DNA of 64,000 nucleotides from NCBI RefSeq assembly GCF_043641665.1, contig NC_092195.1, forward strand, positions 16,583,774 through 16,647,773, in the 5' to 3' direction. Origin of the DNA: Enoplosus armatus (Eukaryota > Chordata > Actinopteri > Centrarchiformes > Enoplosidae). Each line of letters begins with the position of its first letter. Position 1 is the stretch's first letter. The notes beneath the pieces were generated by a model that worked only from the letters and a program-made list of their open reading frames with translations, was not told the origin of the DNA and searched no databases. Of this stretch, positions 47,526 to 58,532 are shown in pieces. The position numbers were made by a program, and so were the translations under genes.

Positions 47526-47741
47526 TTACGTACCACCACAGGCATCAGTGAGACTTATACATTCAAAAAAGCCTTCCACTATAGGCTCAGTGTGATTTTC
47601 AACACCATCATGATCGTTAGAGGGACTCACGATCTCAAGAGTATGTCCTCCCTCTCCTCCCTTTTCCCATGATGCCATAGTATCTCTTGCCAACGGCTCT
47701 GGTCTATACGTTCTCCTCACTTGCAGATAACCAAAGCATGT
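47526..47741 (-). other. Open frame with candidate 89-nt exon, unrecognised
   Basis: On the minus strand the frame is open from upstream of 47741 to the stop at 47526. It reads YRPEPLARDTMASWEK and later HTLEIVSPSNDHDGVENH, then EPIVEGFFECISLTD. Residue use is balanced and free of simple repeats, so it looks more protein-like than most frames here. A GTGAGT donor lies after ...HTLEI (47630-47625) and an acceptor-like TTATCTGCAAG before ...RRTYRP (about 47720), giving an exon of 47719-47631. The acceptor is AAG with a poor pyrimidine tract. No domain is recognised. Chance is the default explanation. Confidence 0.18.
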
Positions 47742-47887
47742 ACGTGTAATTAAATTTGCACACTAGTCACTCACATACCTCTACACACACACACACATAC
47801 AAGTGCACATGCTCTTTGTCACACACGCCATCTCTCCTCCGATCCTTACCCAGTCTATTGTCTCCATAAGATGTTGCCTTAATTGAG

Positions 47888-47901
47888 CCCCCCCCCCCCC
47901 C
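47888..47901. repeat. C14 homopolymer
   Basis: Fourteen C in a row; the opposite strand is a G run. This is an assembly-error-prone site. Confidence 0.93.
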
Positions 47902-49118
47902 TTATGAAAAAAAACGCAACATAAACGCACGTGGATTGCATTCTTAACAATCAACCAGCTTTCGGAAGAAAAGGCTCCCGTGGGGGCACACCTCATCCCA
48001 TCTAATGCAATTTCTCAGATGTTCGAGCGATAAATAAATAAATAAACTCCTCTCTGTATGTGCCGTAATTAATTTAGAACAGTGAAAATGAAATTAAGGC
48101 GGTCGGAGCGCGGGCTACACGGAGGGGGGTGCACTTAACATTGGGATGATAAAAAAAAAGATGGGAGGTGTTGGGTGGAGTTTCACGTACGCAGGCATGT
48201 GGTGATCCAGTGCTGGGTTTTGACTGGCTGAGTCACTCAAACCAATCACAACTAATGCTATACAGTAGAGCTACGTGCATCAGAGAGATCAGAACTTTTA
48301 AACTGCTTCATCTGGGTAATGTTTATTTGACTAATTGATACTAATTGATTGTTAGAGGGGACGTCACTGAGAGGCTAATATTTTCATTAGGTACTGTAGC
48401 TCGTCTTTTAAAAGCCACTAATGTTTATATTGTTGCTCCTTTGGTAGCTTTCACTTCACATTCATTTGAAAGTTGCTTTTTCCATTCATTTCTAACTTGC
48501 TCGTGGAAGGCAGCTGATAAAATGTCATGTTAAAAGATTGAATTTCTCATATATTTTGTTGGACTTCTTTGTGTGGAAAAATCCTTTTTAAAAGCAGAAA
48601 AATTAGGGTGTGGGCATAATGAAGACCCAAATGTCTACCCTCGGGCCTTGCAGACTGAGCTGCCGTTATATGTACCACAATTACTTCACATCGAGTCTGT
48701 GAGGGTGCCGGGCCGCAAAGGAATAAAACGTGACATGAGACAAGAGTTACAACCTCAATCATTTCCACAGATATAAACTCAAGTGCCTGTAACCATCCCA
48801 TAACCCAGCATATTTTGAATTTGTTGACATTAGTAATTTGAGCTTTATGTAGATATCTACTGTAAAACTTTCCCAAAACATTAACACTTATAATGTCATA
48901 TTTACATCAAACCCTCAACCACACGTCCTAATATTGTAGGCGGTCTTTGCCTGTCTCACTTTGCAGATAATAATATGCATGTGTGTGCACACTTGTTGAA
49001 ACAGTCTATTGTAAAAAGCTTTGTGAGTTATGTTCACTATCACAAACGCAGTCATCAGTGCACAACAAAAAAACGTGCATGCCAAGCTGCCACTTTGTGA
49101 AGTTGCAGAATGGATAAT
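47902..49118. other. Stretch with no recognisable gene
   Basis: Contains AAATAAATAAATAAAC near 48031-48046. A 67-codon plus frame (48573-48776) and a 109-codon minus frame (48547-48876) overlap and are both unrecognised. Confidence 0.4.
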
Positions 49119-49131
49119 GGGGGGGGGGGGG
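49119..49131. repeat. G13 homopolymer
   Basis: Thirteen G in a row within a G-rich context. Confidence 0.93.
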
Positions 49132-49489
49132 TGGCGGTATCATTCAAAACTGAGCAACTCTATCCTCTGAGGAAGGCCACAGGAGGAAGCTGAAAGCTTT
49201 GAAAACACTAAGTAAGTGGTGGTAAGTGATGAGAATTTCGTCAAAGTAAATGGATTTTAAGGAAAATTAGAGCAAAATTTAAAACTATTTTGTATTCGAT
49301 TGACATATTGATAAATACATGTACATTATGGAGTGTTATTGAACATTTTTCTTAACTCTTAGATGCTTTAAAGATGATTTGCTTCTAAAGTAGGACTTAA
49401 GTGAAGTGTATGAAGGCAGTAATGTTTGTTGTCAGAGTTGTGGTGGCAGCTATTATTGGTGATCTGATTTTTCACTGTCACATTTTCAT

Positions 49490-50420
49490 TTCCCGAGACG
49501 TTCGCAGCTGGCAGCTAAGCTAATTTTCACTTGCTCATTAGAATTTGCTTCCTTACTGCCGTTTAATAAAAGCAATAAGCTTCAAGGCCGTGTTTTACAG
49601 TGTCGTGGCTCAGAGCTTAATTATCCACGTGATGCCTGCTTGCCTTTCATACAAGAGCGCATATCAGCGTCATGCGGAAAGCTCTCGCCAATGATTTTCC
49701 ATTTGATTTACCACAGCTGATTGATGGTGTTGCCCCAAACAAGAAGAAAATGAAAAATGTGTTTGAATTTTTTTTTTTTTACGACCATCGGGAAGAGAGA
49801 CAAACTCATCCGCAGACAAACACGCCATCATCTCTTTGTATGTCACACAAACGCTCGCGCACTCGAGCGTCCACACACATGCACACATAATCTGTCTTCT
49901 TCTCTGGATCAAACACGCACCTACATATGTTGCTGCTGTCTTAACGGATAGAATGAGAGGAGGGCCTCATTTGCCAAAGTGTTGGCGCTGGACCGATTGC
50001 GGTGGGGTGATGAATGGCTGATCGAGGCTCGGCGGGGGTGCAGAGGAAACAATTAGTGCCATGTTGATCTCTCCTCTTCTCCTCCACCCTCCATCCATCC
50101 CTCATCTCTGTTCTCTCCCTCTGATTCTCTCGAGTGTTCTCCCAGTCAATCATTGTCTCTGTCCTCCATCCCATCTGCTGGACCAGTTCACTGTCTGTCT
50201 CCTCTCTCTGTGCCTGTGTCTCTCTCTCTCTCTCTCTCTGTACCTCAATGAATTTGCACCTTATCGCCATTAGTATTAATATGCATCTTGAGGGAAGAGA
50301 GGGAACAGGCATAAATGAATAAAGATGGAAATAGGGAACCGGCGGATGAGGGTTGGCGAGAGGACAATGAAGTGTCTGGTCCCCGTGACGCCAACATCAT
50401 TAATGTTCGCTGCTGGTGGA
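49490..50420. other. Cluster of possible regulatory islands
   Basis: Three balanced-composition blocks stand out from simple-sequence flanks: about 49495-49735 (CTAAGCTAATTTTCACTTG, CGTTTAATAAAAGCAAT), 49950-50060 (TGGCGCTGGACCGATTGC) and 50337-50420 (GTCCCCGTGACGCCAACATC, then ATTAATGTTCGC). A (CT)n array is at 50218-50239 and CT-rich DNA lies between them. No exon was identified. Conservation is not testable here. Confidence 0.25.
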
Positions 50421-50814
50421 GTCAGGGCGAGCGAGGGAGACGGAGACAGGGAGGAAGAGAGTGAGCACAGGTGAAAAATAAATGAATTAGAAATAAACGC
50501 ACAGATGAACAGGTGAAATTGTTCTGGACGGAGGAGTTGGGGCATGTTTCAGAAGATGTGATGCATGTTCAAGGCCGTGATTTCCACTGGGGATGGGGAA
50601 GACAGCCCCCCCCCGCCCTCACTGTCCAGCTGCTAAAATCCAGATAAAAGAAGAGAGGAGTTGATCAAAATGTTAAAAATGAGTCACCAATTATTACCTT
50701 GTGCTAACAGCAATTAAAAGAGCACACGATTTAACATTGCACTCCTGGACTCAAGAGGGGCAGTTTTAAACAAAGGTGATGCAGCAGAACCAGAAATATC
50801 ATCTTTTTTACTCC

Positions 50815-51107
50815 ATGCATTCTTCTTCTTTGTCAAAATCTGGCACCTACATTACCCACAATGCAACTCCACCGCCGGCAGTTTGGTCAGAGATTTGGGC
50901 GTGTTGTGCTAGTAGCGGCTATTATAGCTTCGAGCCGCTAGCCTCAAGCAGACATAAGGAGCAGCCTCCAGAGGTCTGGTACACTAACTTCTTTCATTTT
51001 CAAACTTGTAGGCTTTATATAACTTTTTTTCACATATGAAATAGGACTCCCCACGACCTGTAAACAGACTTTGATGTATAAAAATCGGTGGAGTTCCCAT
51101 TTAAGCT
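50815..51107 (+). repeat. Interspersed repeat with GTAAACAGACTTTGATGTA
   Basis: Landmarks are TACCCACAATGCAACTCCA, GAGCAGCCTCCAGAGGTCTG, ACTTGTAGGCTTTATATAAC, TAGGACTCCCCACGACCTGT and CGGTGGAGTTCCCATTTAAG. In this order they match, from memory, an abundant perch-like fish repeat. No transposase is present. Confidence 0.65.
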
Positions 51108-51294
51108 TTAGAAGCAGCAACGAGTACTTCGCTGACTCTTTTTGCCCCGAGTTTTGCCTCTCTGGCATCGTAGAGGTTGCCCTATTTGTTAGAGGTGTTG
51201 GGGCCATATACAGCCCAAGAGGAAGACCGCAAACACTAAAAAATATTTTCTACCTCATCTATATGTTTCTAAATCATTGAATCTATCTACAGTT

Positions 51295-51296
<2 letters not shown>

Positions 51297-51331
<35 letters not shown>
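51297..51331. repeat. (AAT)n microsatellite
   Basis: About 35 bp of AAT triplets. Confidence 0.97.
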
Positions 51332-51488
51332 GTAAGGTTGGTATTGCCTCTATAATGTTTTGTTATACTACTATCATTATGAATAACACGATAACCAATT
51401 TAATCATTATATGTTATTTGTTACATTGAGAACCTCTGACTTCTTTGCGTTTCCGCCACTTCTGAAACCAAACTTACAGCCCTGTATG

Positions 51489-51489
<1 letters not shown>

Positions 51490-51541
<52 letters not shown>
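51490..51541. repeat. (TG)n microsatellite
   Basis: About 52 bp of TG dinucleotides. A frame continues downstream to a GTAAGT at about 51683, but with a microsatellite on its left it is not a credible exon. Confidence 0.97.
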
Positions 51542-51543
<2 letters not shown>

Positions 51544-53249
51544 AGCTTCCATACCTTGTAAAGGACACATTGTATTAAGTGTGTCTGTCCCACAACGAGG
51601 TCAGGCTGATGAATGGCCACTCCTCCCTAAAGTGCTAGGCAGGACCAATCTGTTTATGTCACCCTACCACTCAGTGGACAACAGTAAGTGTGTGTATGTG
51701 CTTGTACAGTGCATCCACACAGTTTGCGTGTGCGCTTTGTGCATACATGCATATATTCACCCAGTGTCACCTTTATGAATGCATTCATGTTTTTGTATAA
51801 TAAGAAGAGTGTGTGTCGCGTGCATGTGTGTGAACTTGTGGACAACAGCTGCAGCAGGTGTCAGAAAATCCTGCTTTGTAGTTGCAGATCCCAGGCAGAT
51901 GAATCGCTCACACTGAGTTACTGATCATCACTACAAATAGGTCATGACATAAACAGGCTAAAGAGGGAGGGTGGAAGCAGCAGAGACCATCCCATAACTG
52001 AAAACGTCTGATCACAGCAGGAGAAAATAAGTGGCACGTGTGCTTTTAAAGTTTAATGAAAGGCAAGACGGTGAAATTTAGCTAATTTGCCTTAAATCTA
52101 ATCTAATTTGCGATTGATGTTTCAATTTGTGTAAAATGGACAGTTCTTGTCTTATACTCACAAAAGTGTCAAAACAAAATGTCCCCTAACCTAATTTCCA
52201 CTATATTTATACCAGTTATACACAATGGGTGTTCATTTATGACCATTTATGTCCGGTTAAAGTGTCCTTGAGCTGAAATACTGACTCACTGTTTTGTAAA
52301 TTGCTCTAAATAACATCCTCCATCAAAGTCTAAAGTTTTTGATGAAAGGAGCATGAAACACAGATTAGCTTGACCTCTACATCTCTATTTTCCAACCACT
52401 CTATTTCAATGTCAGACAAAGTCCTCCTCTTAAGGAACATATTTACCCGACTTCTGGTACAAAGAGTGTGTTATTCTCTCCCATAACATTCTGCTCAATT
52501 TACAAAGATCAGTTGTCAAAATGTCGTGAAAAAAACATGAAAATGTAAAATTACAGGGAATGAAAATATTATAATCTGATATAATTACTGCAGAAATGTT
52601 GTTTGAGTGCCACATTAACTTAAATGATTCATTGACAATGTCTGCAAATGAAAAATCATACATAGAGAATGATTAGACCTAAAGAGACTTTAAATATTTT
52701 ATACTAAATGTGTTTTTAAGCACAAAGCATATGATTGGTGGCAATATATGTTCTACAGCTAAATGGAAGTATACAGTTTTATAACACCAAAAAAAACACA
52801 AACACATTTTTCCAAAAAACATAGTGTTCTAATGAAAGTTAGCTGCTGTAACAGCTTGACTTCTATTAGATGCTAAATTTGTGTTATAGATACCCGAGTG
52901 GCTCATTTTGATAACCTAACCTTCATGAAGGCAGGATTTATTGCAGGACTGTTGAATTAAAAAAAACACCACTTATCCATTATGGAGGGTTGAGTCTGGC
53001 ACTCTAATATTTAATGCAATATTTAATAAATATATCCTTAAATAAACTGTTTAATGGTGTTTTTTAAAGTACTGTCAATACCTGAGGTGTTTTTATTTCC
53101 CAGTGTAATGTAACTGTAGTTTCAAACGAAACTCTACAGATACCTTTAGGAGGTAGATAGATGCTTTGGTTTTCAGGTTATTACCATAAGCCCTATAATC
53201 TTTGTTAAATGTTTTAATATGACATGGAAGATAAAAATGGAAATAGGTT

Positions 53250-53251
<2 letters not shown>
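51542..53251. other. Stretch with no recognisable gene
   Basis: TG-rich at 51680-51840, then AT-rich unique sequence. No gene, RNA or repeat was recognised. Confidence 0.4.

Positions 53252-53282
<31 letters not shown>
53252..53282. repeat. (GA)n microsatellite
   Basis: About 31 bp of GA dinucleotides. Confidence 0.96.
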
Positions 53283-53287
<5 letters not shown>

Positions 53288-54779
53288 ACCTCCATAATGA
53301 GAATCATGCCCTAATTCATTTCGCTCAGGTAGTTAATTCAATGCAATTCACCACACTCACACACTTATCTGAAGTGCTTTAGAAGAATATGGTAGATATA
53401 AAATCTCATTCCACTGACAAAATGAAAACGGAGAGACAAAAAAGACAGAAGCGAGAAGTTTAGGGAAAAAAAAGGCGAAAAGAAAAATAGATTTTGAAGC
53501 TTCATTTCAACACCATGGTCCACTTATTATACAAATTACTTTTCATTTTCATTCTCGTGGCGTACAGAAAATTCACTGGTGGAAGTCACCCTTTTAGTTT
53601 CAGTGCTCCACATCAGAGGAGAGACTATCCGTCACAGAGAAGCACAAATAAATGCAAGCACACAGCCGTACAGTCATCTCTATCACTGTTCGACAGATTC
53701 TGATGTTTGTCTTTGTCAGACTCAGTGGATTAAAAACAGTGGATCTGGCTGACTTCTTCAGAGTAACCTGACAAACATACTGGATGGATATAAAGCAAAG
53801 GTCAAGCTGATTTTTAACAATTAAGTGTATTAAAAATAACTCAAAGGTCTGTTCTAATGCGTTTTGATGAACTACGTCGACAAGACCAAACATAACCGGC
53901 TATGCTGAAGACAGAGTTTTTAGAAATATGTGCTGCTGTTGTACAATGTCATGACAATGGCCTGACAGTTTAATCCCAACTTTAATCCCAGATGCTCACA
54001 ATGATTATACTATAGAAGCACAGTGCATGTCAGGGTAGAAAGTTGACATGTCTTTGAAGCGTTTTATTTTACAGGTTTACAGGTTTACATGTAATTTGAC
54101 ACTAATTATTAATTATTATTATCTGAAAGAGCTGATTGAGTTAAGTTGACAAAGCACAAGCAAAATGTTAGCAACTGTAAAAACGGACAGATCCATCTAA
54201 ACGCGCATAAATATTCATCAATCGACTCTAGAAGCTGTACTCCCTATATATGTTGAATTGTATGTAGCTGTCTGTAGACACATTTCACATTTTTTTCATG
54301 TTCAGCTCACCTGCTGAATAAAAGACTCTGTCGCAAGGTGAGATGCAGGAAAGCAAGGTGAGACGTGAGGAGGACAAAAAGGGTAGGTAGTCTTTTATCC
54401 AAAACAAAAAAACTAAAGAAAAATTTAGCAAGAACACTTTGCACTCACTGCACAGCTCAACCAGCTCTGGCGCTGCTCTTCCTTAACCTGTCCATTTTCT
54501 CTCTCATTGCTCTCACATATATAGCATGAGGGCCCGCCCTGCCAGTTCAAATTGGCCTATCAGGTCAACACTGTAGCATGGAGAGTTGACAATGTTAACA
54601 AAAAAAAATACACCGTTTTTCCAGCCTGCTCACACCAACAAAGCCTCAGTTCACTCCCCAGTATCTTATCATAAATGCCACTCATCCAACGCAAGCAAAT
54701 CATTTGTACACCGTAGAGTATTCATCTTAATTAATTTCATCACACATCCTTTGACCAATCAAATCTGAGAACCCACCCA

Positions 54780-54900
54780 CTCATACACCACATAAAAGGG
54801 CTATAGTGGAGGCGTGCTTCCTCTTTAAGCATTTACATTTATATTCTTCATGTAAATAAAACATTTGTACAAAATTATACACAGTAGTATTTCATTTAAG
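54780..54900 (+). promoter_or_regulatory. TATA-like box and AATAAA close together
   Basis: CATAAAAGGGC (about 54790-54800) is a fair TATA-type element. AATAAA follows at 54855-54860, about 60 bp downstream. That spacing is typical of the U3-R-U5 layout in long terminal repeats. No TG...CA ends, target duplications or second copy were found, so a solo LTR is only a guess; chance is quite possible in AT-rich DNA. Confidence 0.15.
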
Positions 54901-55626
54901 AAAACCTTCTGAGAATTTACGGTTTATATCAGTTCCTTTCTGGAAAAGGACACTGCAGGGCCTGTAAAAAAGTGTTACTGGGCTACGTTTGTTTTGTTTT
55001 TACTGGTATTATCTTCCTTTTCCATTTTGCAAATGTCCAAATACATGTTCACTTGTTTTTGTAGCTCTAAAATGTATTTTAACATCTCTCTAACTGCTGA
55101 AAACTGGCCTTACGGGACACGAAGGTGCACAAGCGTAAGCAGGTGAAAAATAGGTACCCCTTATTATTGGGTGTATATTGTGCTCATTCACTATTTTGAA
55201 ACTACTGATGCCATTTCGATCCTGAGGCCCAAACACTTTCCGACCACAGGGTGTATGCACAGGGACTCAGACAAGCAACATATAATACACACCTGCACGC
55301 ACAATATCTGAAAGAGATCTTGTCAGTCTTACTCCACGCTCGGCAGTTTACAGAAGACTTTTGCATTGGAAAAGAAACATTTCACATCCTTTTCAAACAT
55401 TGTAGCTGGCAAGCATGAAGGGCTTTAAACTCATTGAACATATAAACGCAGAGTTGTCGCTTTTAAAACTGAGGGAGTTAGGTGTTCATTAATGAAAGAG
55501 CCACACAAGTAGCTGTAGAAAGGCTCTCCAAGCTTGTGCAGCCATTATGGTGAGCCCTCCTGGAAATATAGAGAGGGAGAGAGGGGCTTGAATGAGCTCT
55601 TGTCAAAGTAATGTGTGTGGGAGTGT

Positions 55627-55628
<2 letters not shown>
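54901..55628. other. Stretch with no recognisable gene
   Basis: AT-rich sequence with short frames only. Confidence 0.4.

Positions 55629-55664
<36 letters not shown>
55629..55664. repeat. (TG)n microsatellite
   Basis: About 36 bp of TG dinucleotides in a TG-rich area that extends to about 55960. Confidence 0.96.
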
Positions 55665-55666
<2 letters not shown>

Positions 55667-56202
55667 TACAGGCCACCAAGTGAATGAGTGACTGAATGAG
55701 TGAAAGAGAATCACAGAGATAGATAGACAGCAGGGAGAAGGTAATCTTCGTCAGAGTGCTGATGGAGCTCCCAAGTGGTCTACCTTCCTGTCTGTGTGTG
55801 TGTTTGTTGTACATGTGTATATACATCTGACTCATCGCAGTCACAGCGTCCCATATTGTGCGTGTGTACCCAACACGCTTATGTTTGCAACCGACCATGT
55901 GTCTGTGTGTGTGTGTTCCAGTCACAGTTGTTTATGTGTGTGTGTCTGATGCACGCGCCCGGTGTGGGTGCTAGGAGGGTTGCTGACAGTGACAGAGAAG
56001 CAGGACACTGGGTAATGGAGTTTGTACCAGTCGAAAGTGCATCACACTGACAGATGCTAGTCCCCTCGGACACCGTGGGGGAGGAAGTGTTCATTCACTC
56101 TCATTGCCACCTCGTGGGAGGGCCTGTAGTACCGCTACACACACACACAGTGATAGGTTACACCATACACACAGTCATGGGAGGGCAGAAAGAGGCTAGA
56201 TG

Positions 56203-56203
<1 letters not shown>

Positions 56204-56233
<30 letters not shown>
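56204..56233. repeat. (AC)n microsatellite
   Basis: About 30 bp of AC dinucleotides, about 65 bp from the GTGAGGACATT-type repeat, an association also seen elsewhere in fish. Confidence 0.95.
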
Positions 56234-56236
<3 letters not shown>

Positions 56237-56295
56237 TAAATGACAAAAACACATGCTGCACACTACACATTACAAACTCACACATGCATGCACAC

Positions 56296-56690
56296 ACCTA
56301 TTTTTGTCACCTGTGAGGACATTGTGTCGACTCTCTCATTTCAATGGAGGCTTTCCTTAATACGCCAATTTGCTTTCTTACCTTCCATAAAACCACAAAA
56401 AAAGACATTTTTAAAATTAGTCTTTCGTATGGACTAAACAAATGAGGTATAACATTTTCCTAAGTGAGCTTTAGCATAGCTGGTAGGCAGATTTTGTTAC
56501 CCGTTTCCAGTCTTTAAGCTAAGCTAACTGTCTCCTGGCTCCAGGTTCATACCGAGCTGACAGATATGAGAGTGGTATTGATCTTCTCATTTCACTCTCA
56601 GCAAGAACAGAAATAAGCGTGTTTCCCAAAATGTACAACTGTTCCTTTAACACTTAAGGACTCACCAAAAACACCAGTCCCCACAAAGTT
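56296..56690. repeat. GTGAGGACATT-type repeat interrupted by a MITE
   Basis: The left part, CACCTGTGAGGACATTG (near 56310), and the right part, AGTCCCCACAAAGTTAAC (near 56677), belong together in the repeat as I remember it. Between them lies a copy of foldback MITE family A (56420-56650). The arrangement looks like insertion of the MITE into the older repeat. Confidence 0.5.
56420..56650 (+). mobile_element. Foldback MITE family A, right half
   Basis: TGGACTAAACAAATGAGG, AAGTGAGCTTTAG, TGGTAGGCAGATTTTGTTAC and CCCGTTTCCAGTCTTTAAGC match the right half of the element at 3674-4270. The right tip, AAATAAGCGTGTTTCCCAAA then ATGTACAACTGTTCC, is preserved here, unlike in the other two copies. The left half is missing. 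Confidence 0.75.
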
Positions 56691-58485
56691 AACAATTAAA
56701 TTCTAGTTTAGTTTAGTACAAACTGCATATGAAGGCCAGAGAGCAGCTCACATGCACACATACTGCACACAGCCGAACTACACACACACACACACACTCG
56801 TACAAAGACTCATTATCAAAAACACTAACTCTGACGAGTATACTCTACAAGGGCTCTTTCTCTCTCATCCTGTCGGCCGCCTTTTTCTCTCTCACACATG
56901 CTCATACCATCACTGTTCATACTCGCCAATCCATTTCAACACATTCACACACCTCCATGCACACACACACAGGAGCATGTACAGTATTATGGCACCAAAA
57001 AGCCTGCAGACAGGTACATTAAGAGTGGCAGGAGTTCACCGAAGCTGCCCTTAGGAATAAGAGGAATACAAGAGAAGTGTGGTTTTGATGATAAAATAAA
57101 GGACTATGGAGCACACCACATATTCTTTATTTTATTATACAGTTGTACAGCTCTGGTTTTATCTTTTTTTTTGTTAGTTATGTAATTTTTTCAGTTTTTT
57201 CATGAGCAGGTGTTCTGTACATTTAGGAGCCACATTTATGGGTGCAGTCACCAACTCCTCACTTTGCATTACACACTATTTCATTAACAGGCTACAGAAA
57301 CCAGGAGATGAGTTGCTATTTTACGGAGCGTATATTAAATGTAGTCATTTCTGGGGCACGTTCCATTTTTTTATTTTTTTATTTTTTCATTTCAATCTCC
57401 CCAATTTTCTTGAAGAGCTGTATCACTAAATTAATCTTACATAACCAGCTCTTATCTGGACTCGGGGCTTAAAGCTCTTATCCAATTACAAACGTATCCA
57501 TCCTGCACTGACGGACTACCTCAGCTTGAGGACACTACTACAAGCACAAGAGGAGGACACTCGTTCTCTCTGTCTGTATTATTCCTCTTTCTCACTTTCT
57601 TTTAATATACAGATGTTATCGACTCCTTTGACTCAGAGAGAGGGGAGAGTGCTACACACATCTACTGAGTAAACACAACAGGGAGACACTCTTTCACTCT
57701 GTTCATCCATCCCTCTGTCTCCATTCAGTAAAAAGATATTATCTGTTGTTTAGACCAGCGTAAAGGCTGGGGGAGTGTAGCAGAGATAGTCTCGGTAATC
57801 AGGATGAGACTAATCACAACAAGAGGACCCCCTTTCTCGCTGTCCTCATCTAGCTTCCGCTTCGCCCATGGTTTTTAGAGTAGAAAGAGACAGATATGCT
57901 TTAAGTATAAAATGAGTGAAATGAGCGCTAAAGATAACACTCCATCTTCTGAGACCTCTCACAACTCCACACAACACGACGACACTCATCTTCGTCGTCA
58001 TTATCTATCCTTCTTTCAGCAGAGAGATGAATCTGTGCATTACTCCCTGCAGAGTGTCCATGTTTCAGACGGACTACGTCATCTGATTTATCACAACTCA
58101 ACTAACCACAGCAGGACGCTCACTTATGCCATTTTATGTCCCTCTTTCCATACAAACAGGACATTCAACAAACTATGTTGGAGGAAGAAATGTTTCCATA
58201 ATGTTATAATTTGCATCCTCTGAATAACAAAGACTTCACAAAGCCAGTGGTAACATAGGATGCTTTTGTCGATGCATTTTCTTTTTTTCAGTCATTCTTT
58301 TTTTTTTATCCTTTCTGCAGAAGCTGTTTTGAGCCTATTTCCGCCTTTTTTGAGAGCCACATTTGATTGATATAGACCTTCGTTAATGAGCAGCTTGTTT
58401 CACATGTAAACAAATTGCAGACACCGACCAGCGTCCATACACCGGGGGGGCACAGCGGAAATGGGTTAAAAAGCACCCTGTGAAG
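56691..58485. other. Stretch with no recognisable gene
   Basis: CA-rich at 56740-56980; a T-rich run with TTTTTTATTTTTTTATT is near 57365. A 103-codon frame at 57912-58223 begins with an ATG in a fair context (AAAATGA) and is hydrophilic at its N-terminus, but has no recognised domain. Confidence 0.4.
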
Positions 58486-58532
58486 TTGGAGACAAACACA
58501 GTTTACTGTTTACTCTCAGTGTTTGTCTCCAA
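58486..58532. other. 14-bp perfect hairpin
   Basis: TTGGAGACAAACAC (58486-58499) is the exact reverse complement of GTGTTTGTCTCCAA (58519-58532), with a 19-nt loop that contains GTTTACTGTTTACT. It could be a relic of element ends or a small structured element. It is too short a loop and stem for a typical miRNA precursor. Confidence 0.7.

Noticed and set aside
51494..51690. Possible exon ending at GTAAGT near 51683
   Set aside because: The left side is a TG microsatellite and no acceptor exists between the array and the donor.
57912..58223. 103-codon frame with ATG in a fair context
   Set aside because: It is within the length expected by chance for 64 kb, with no domain and no splice support.
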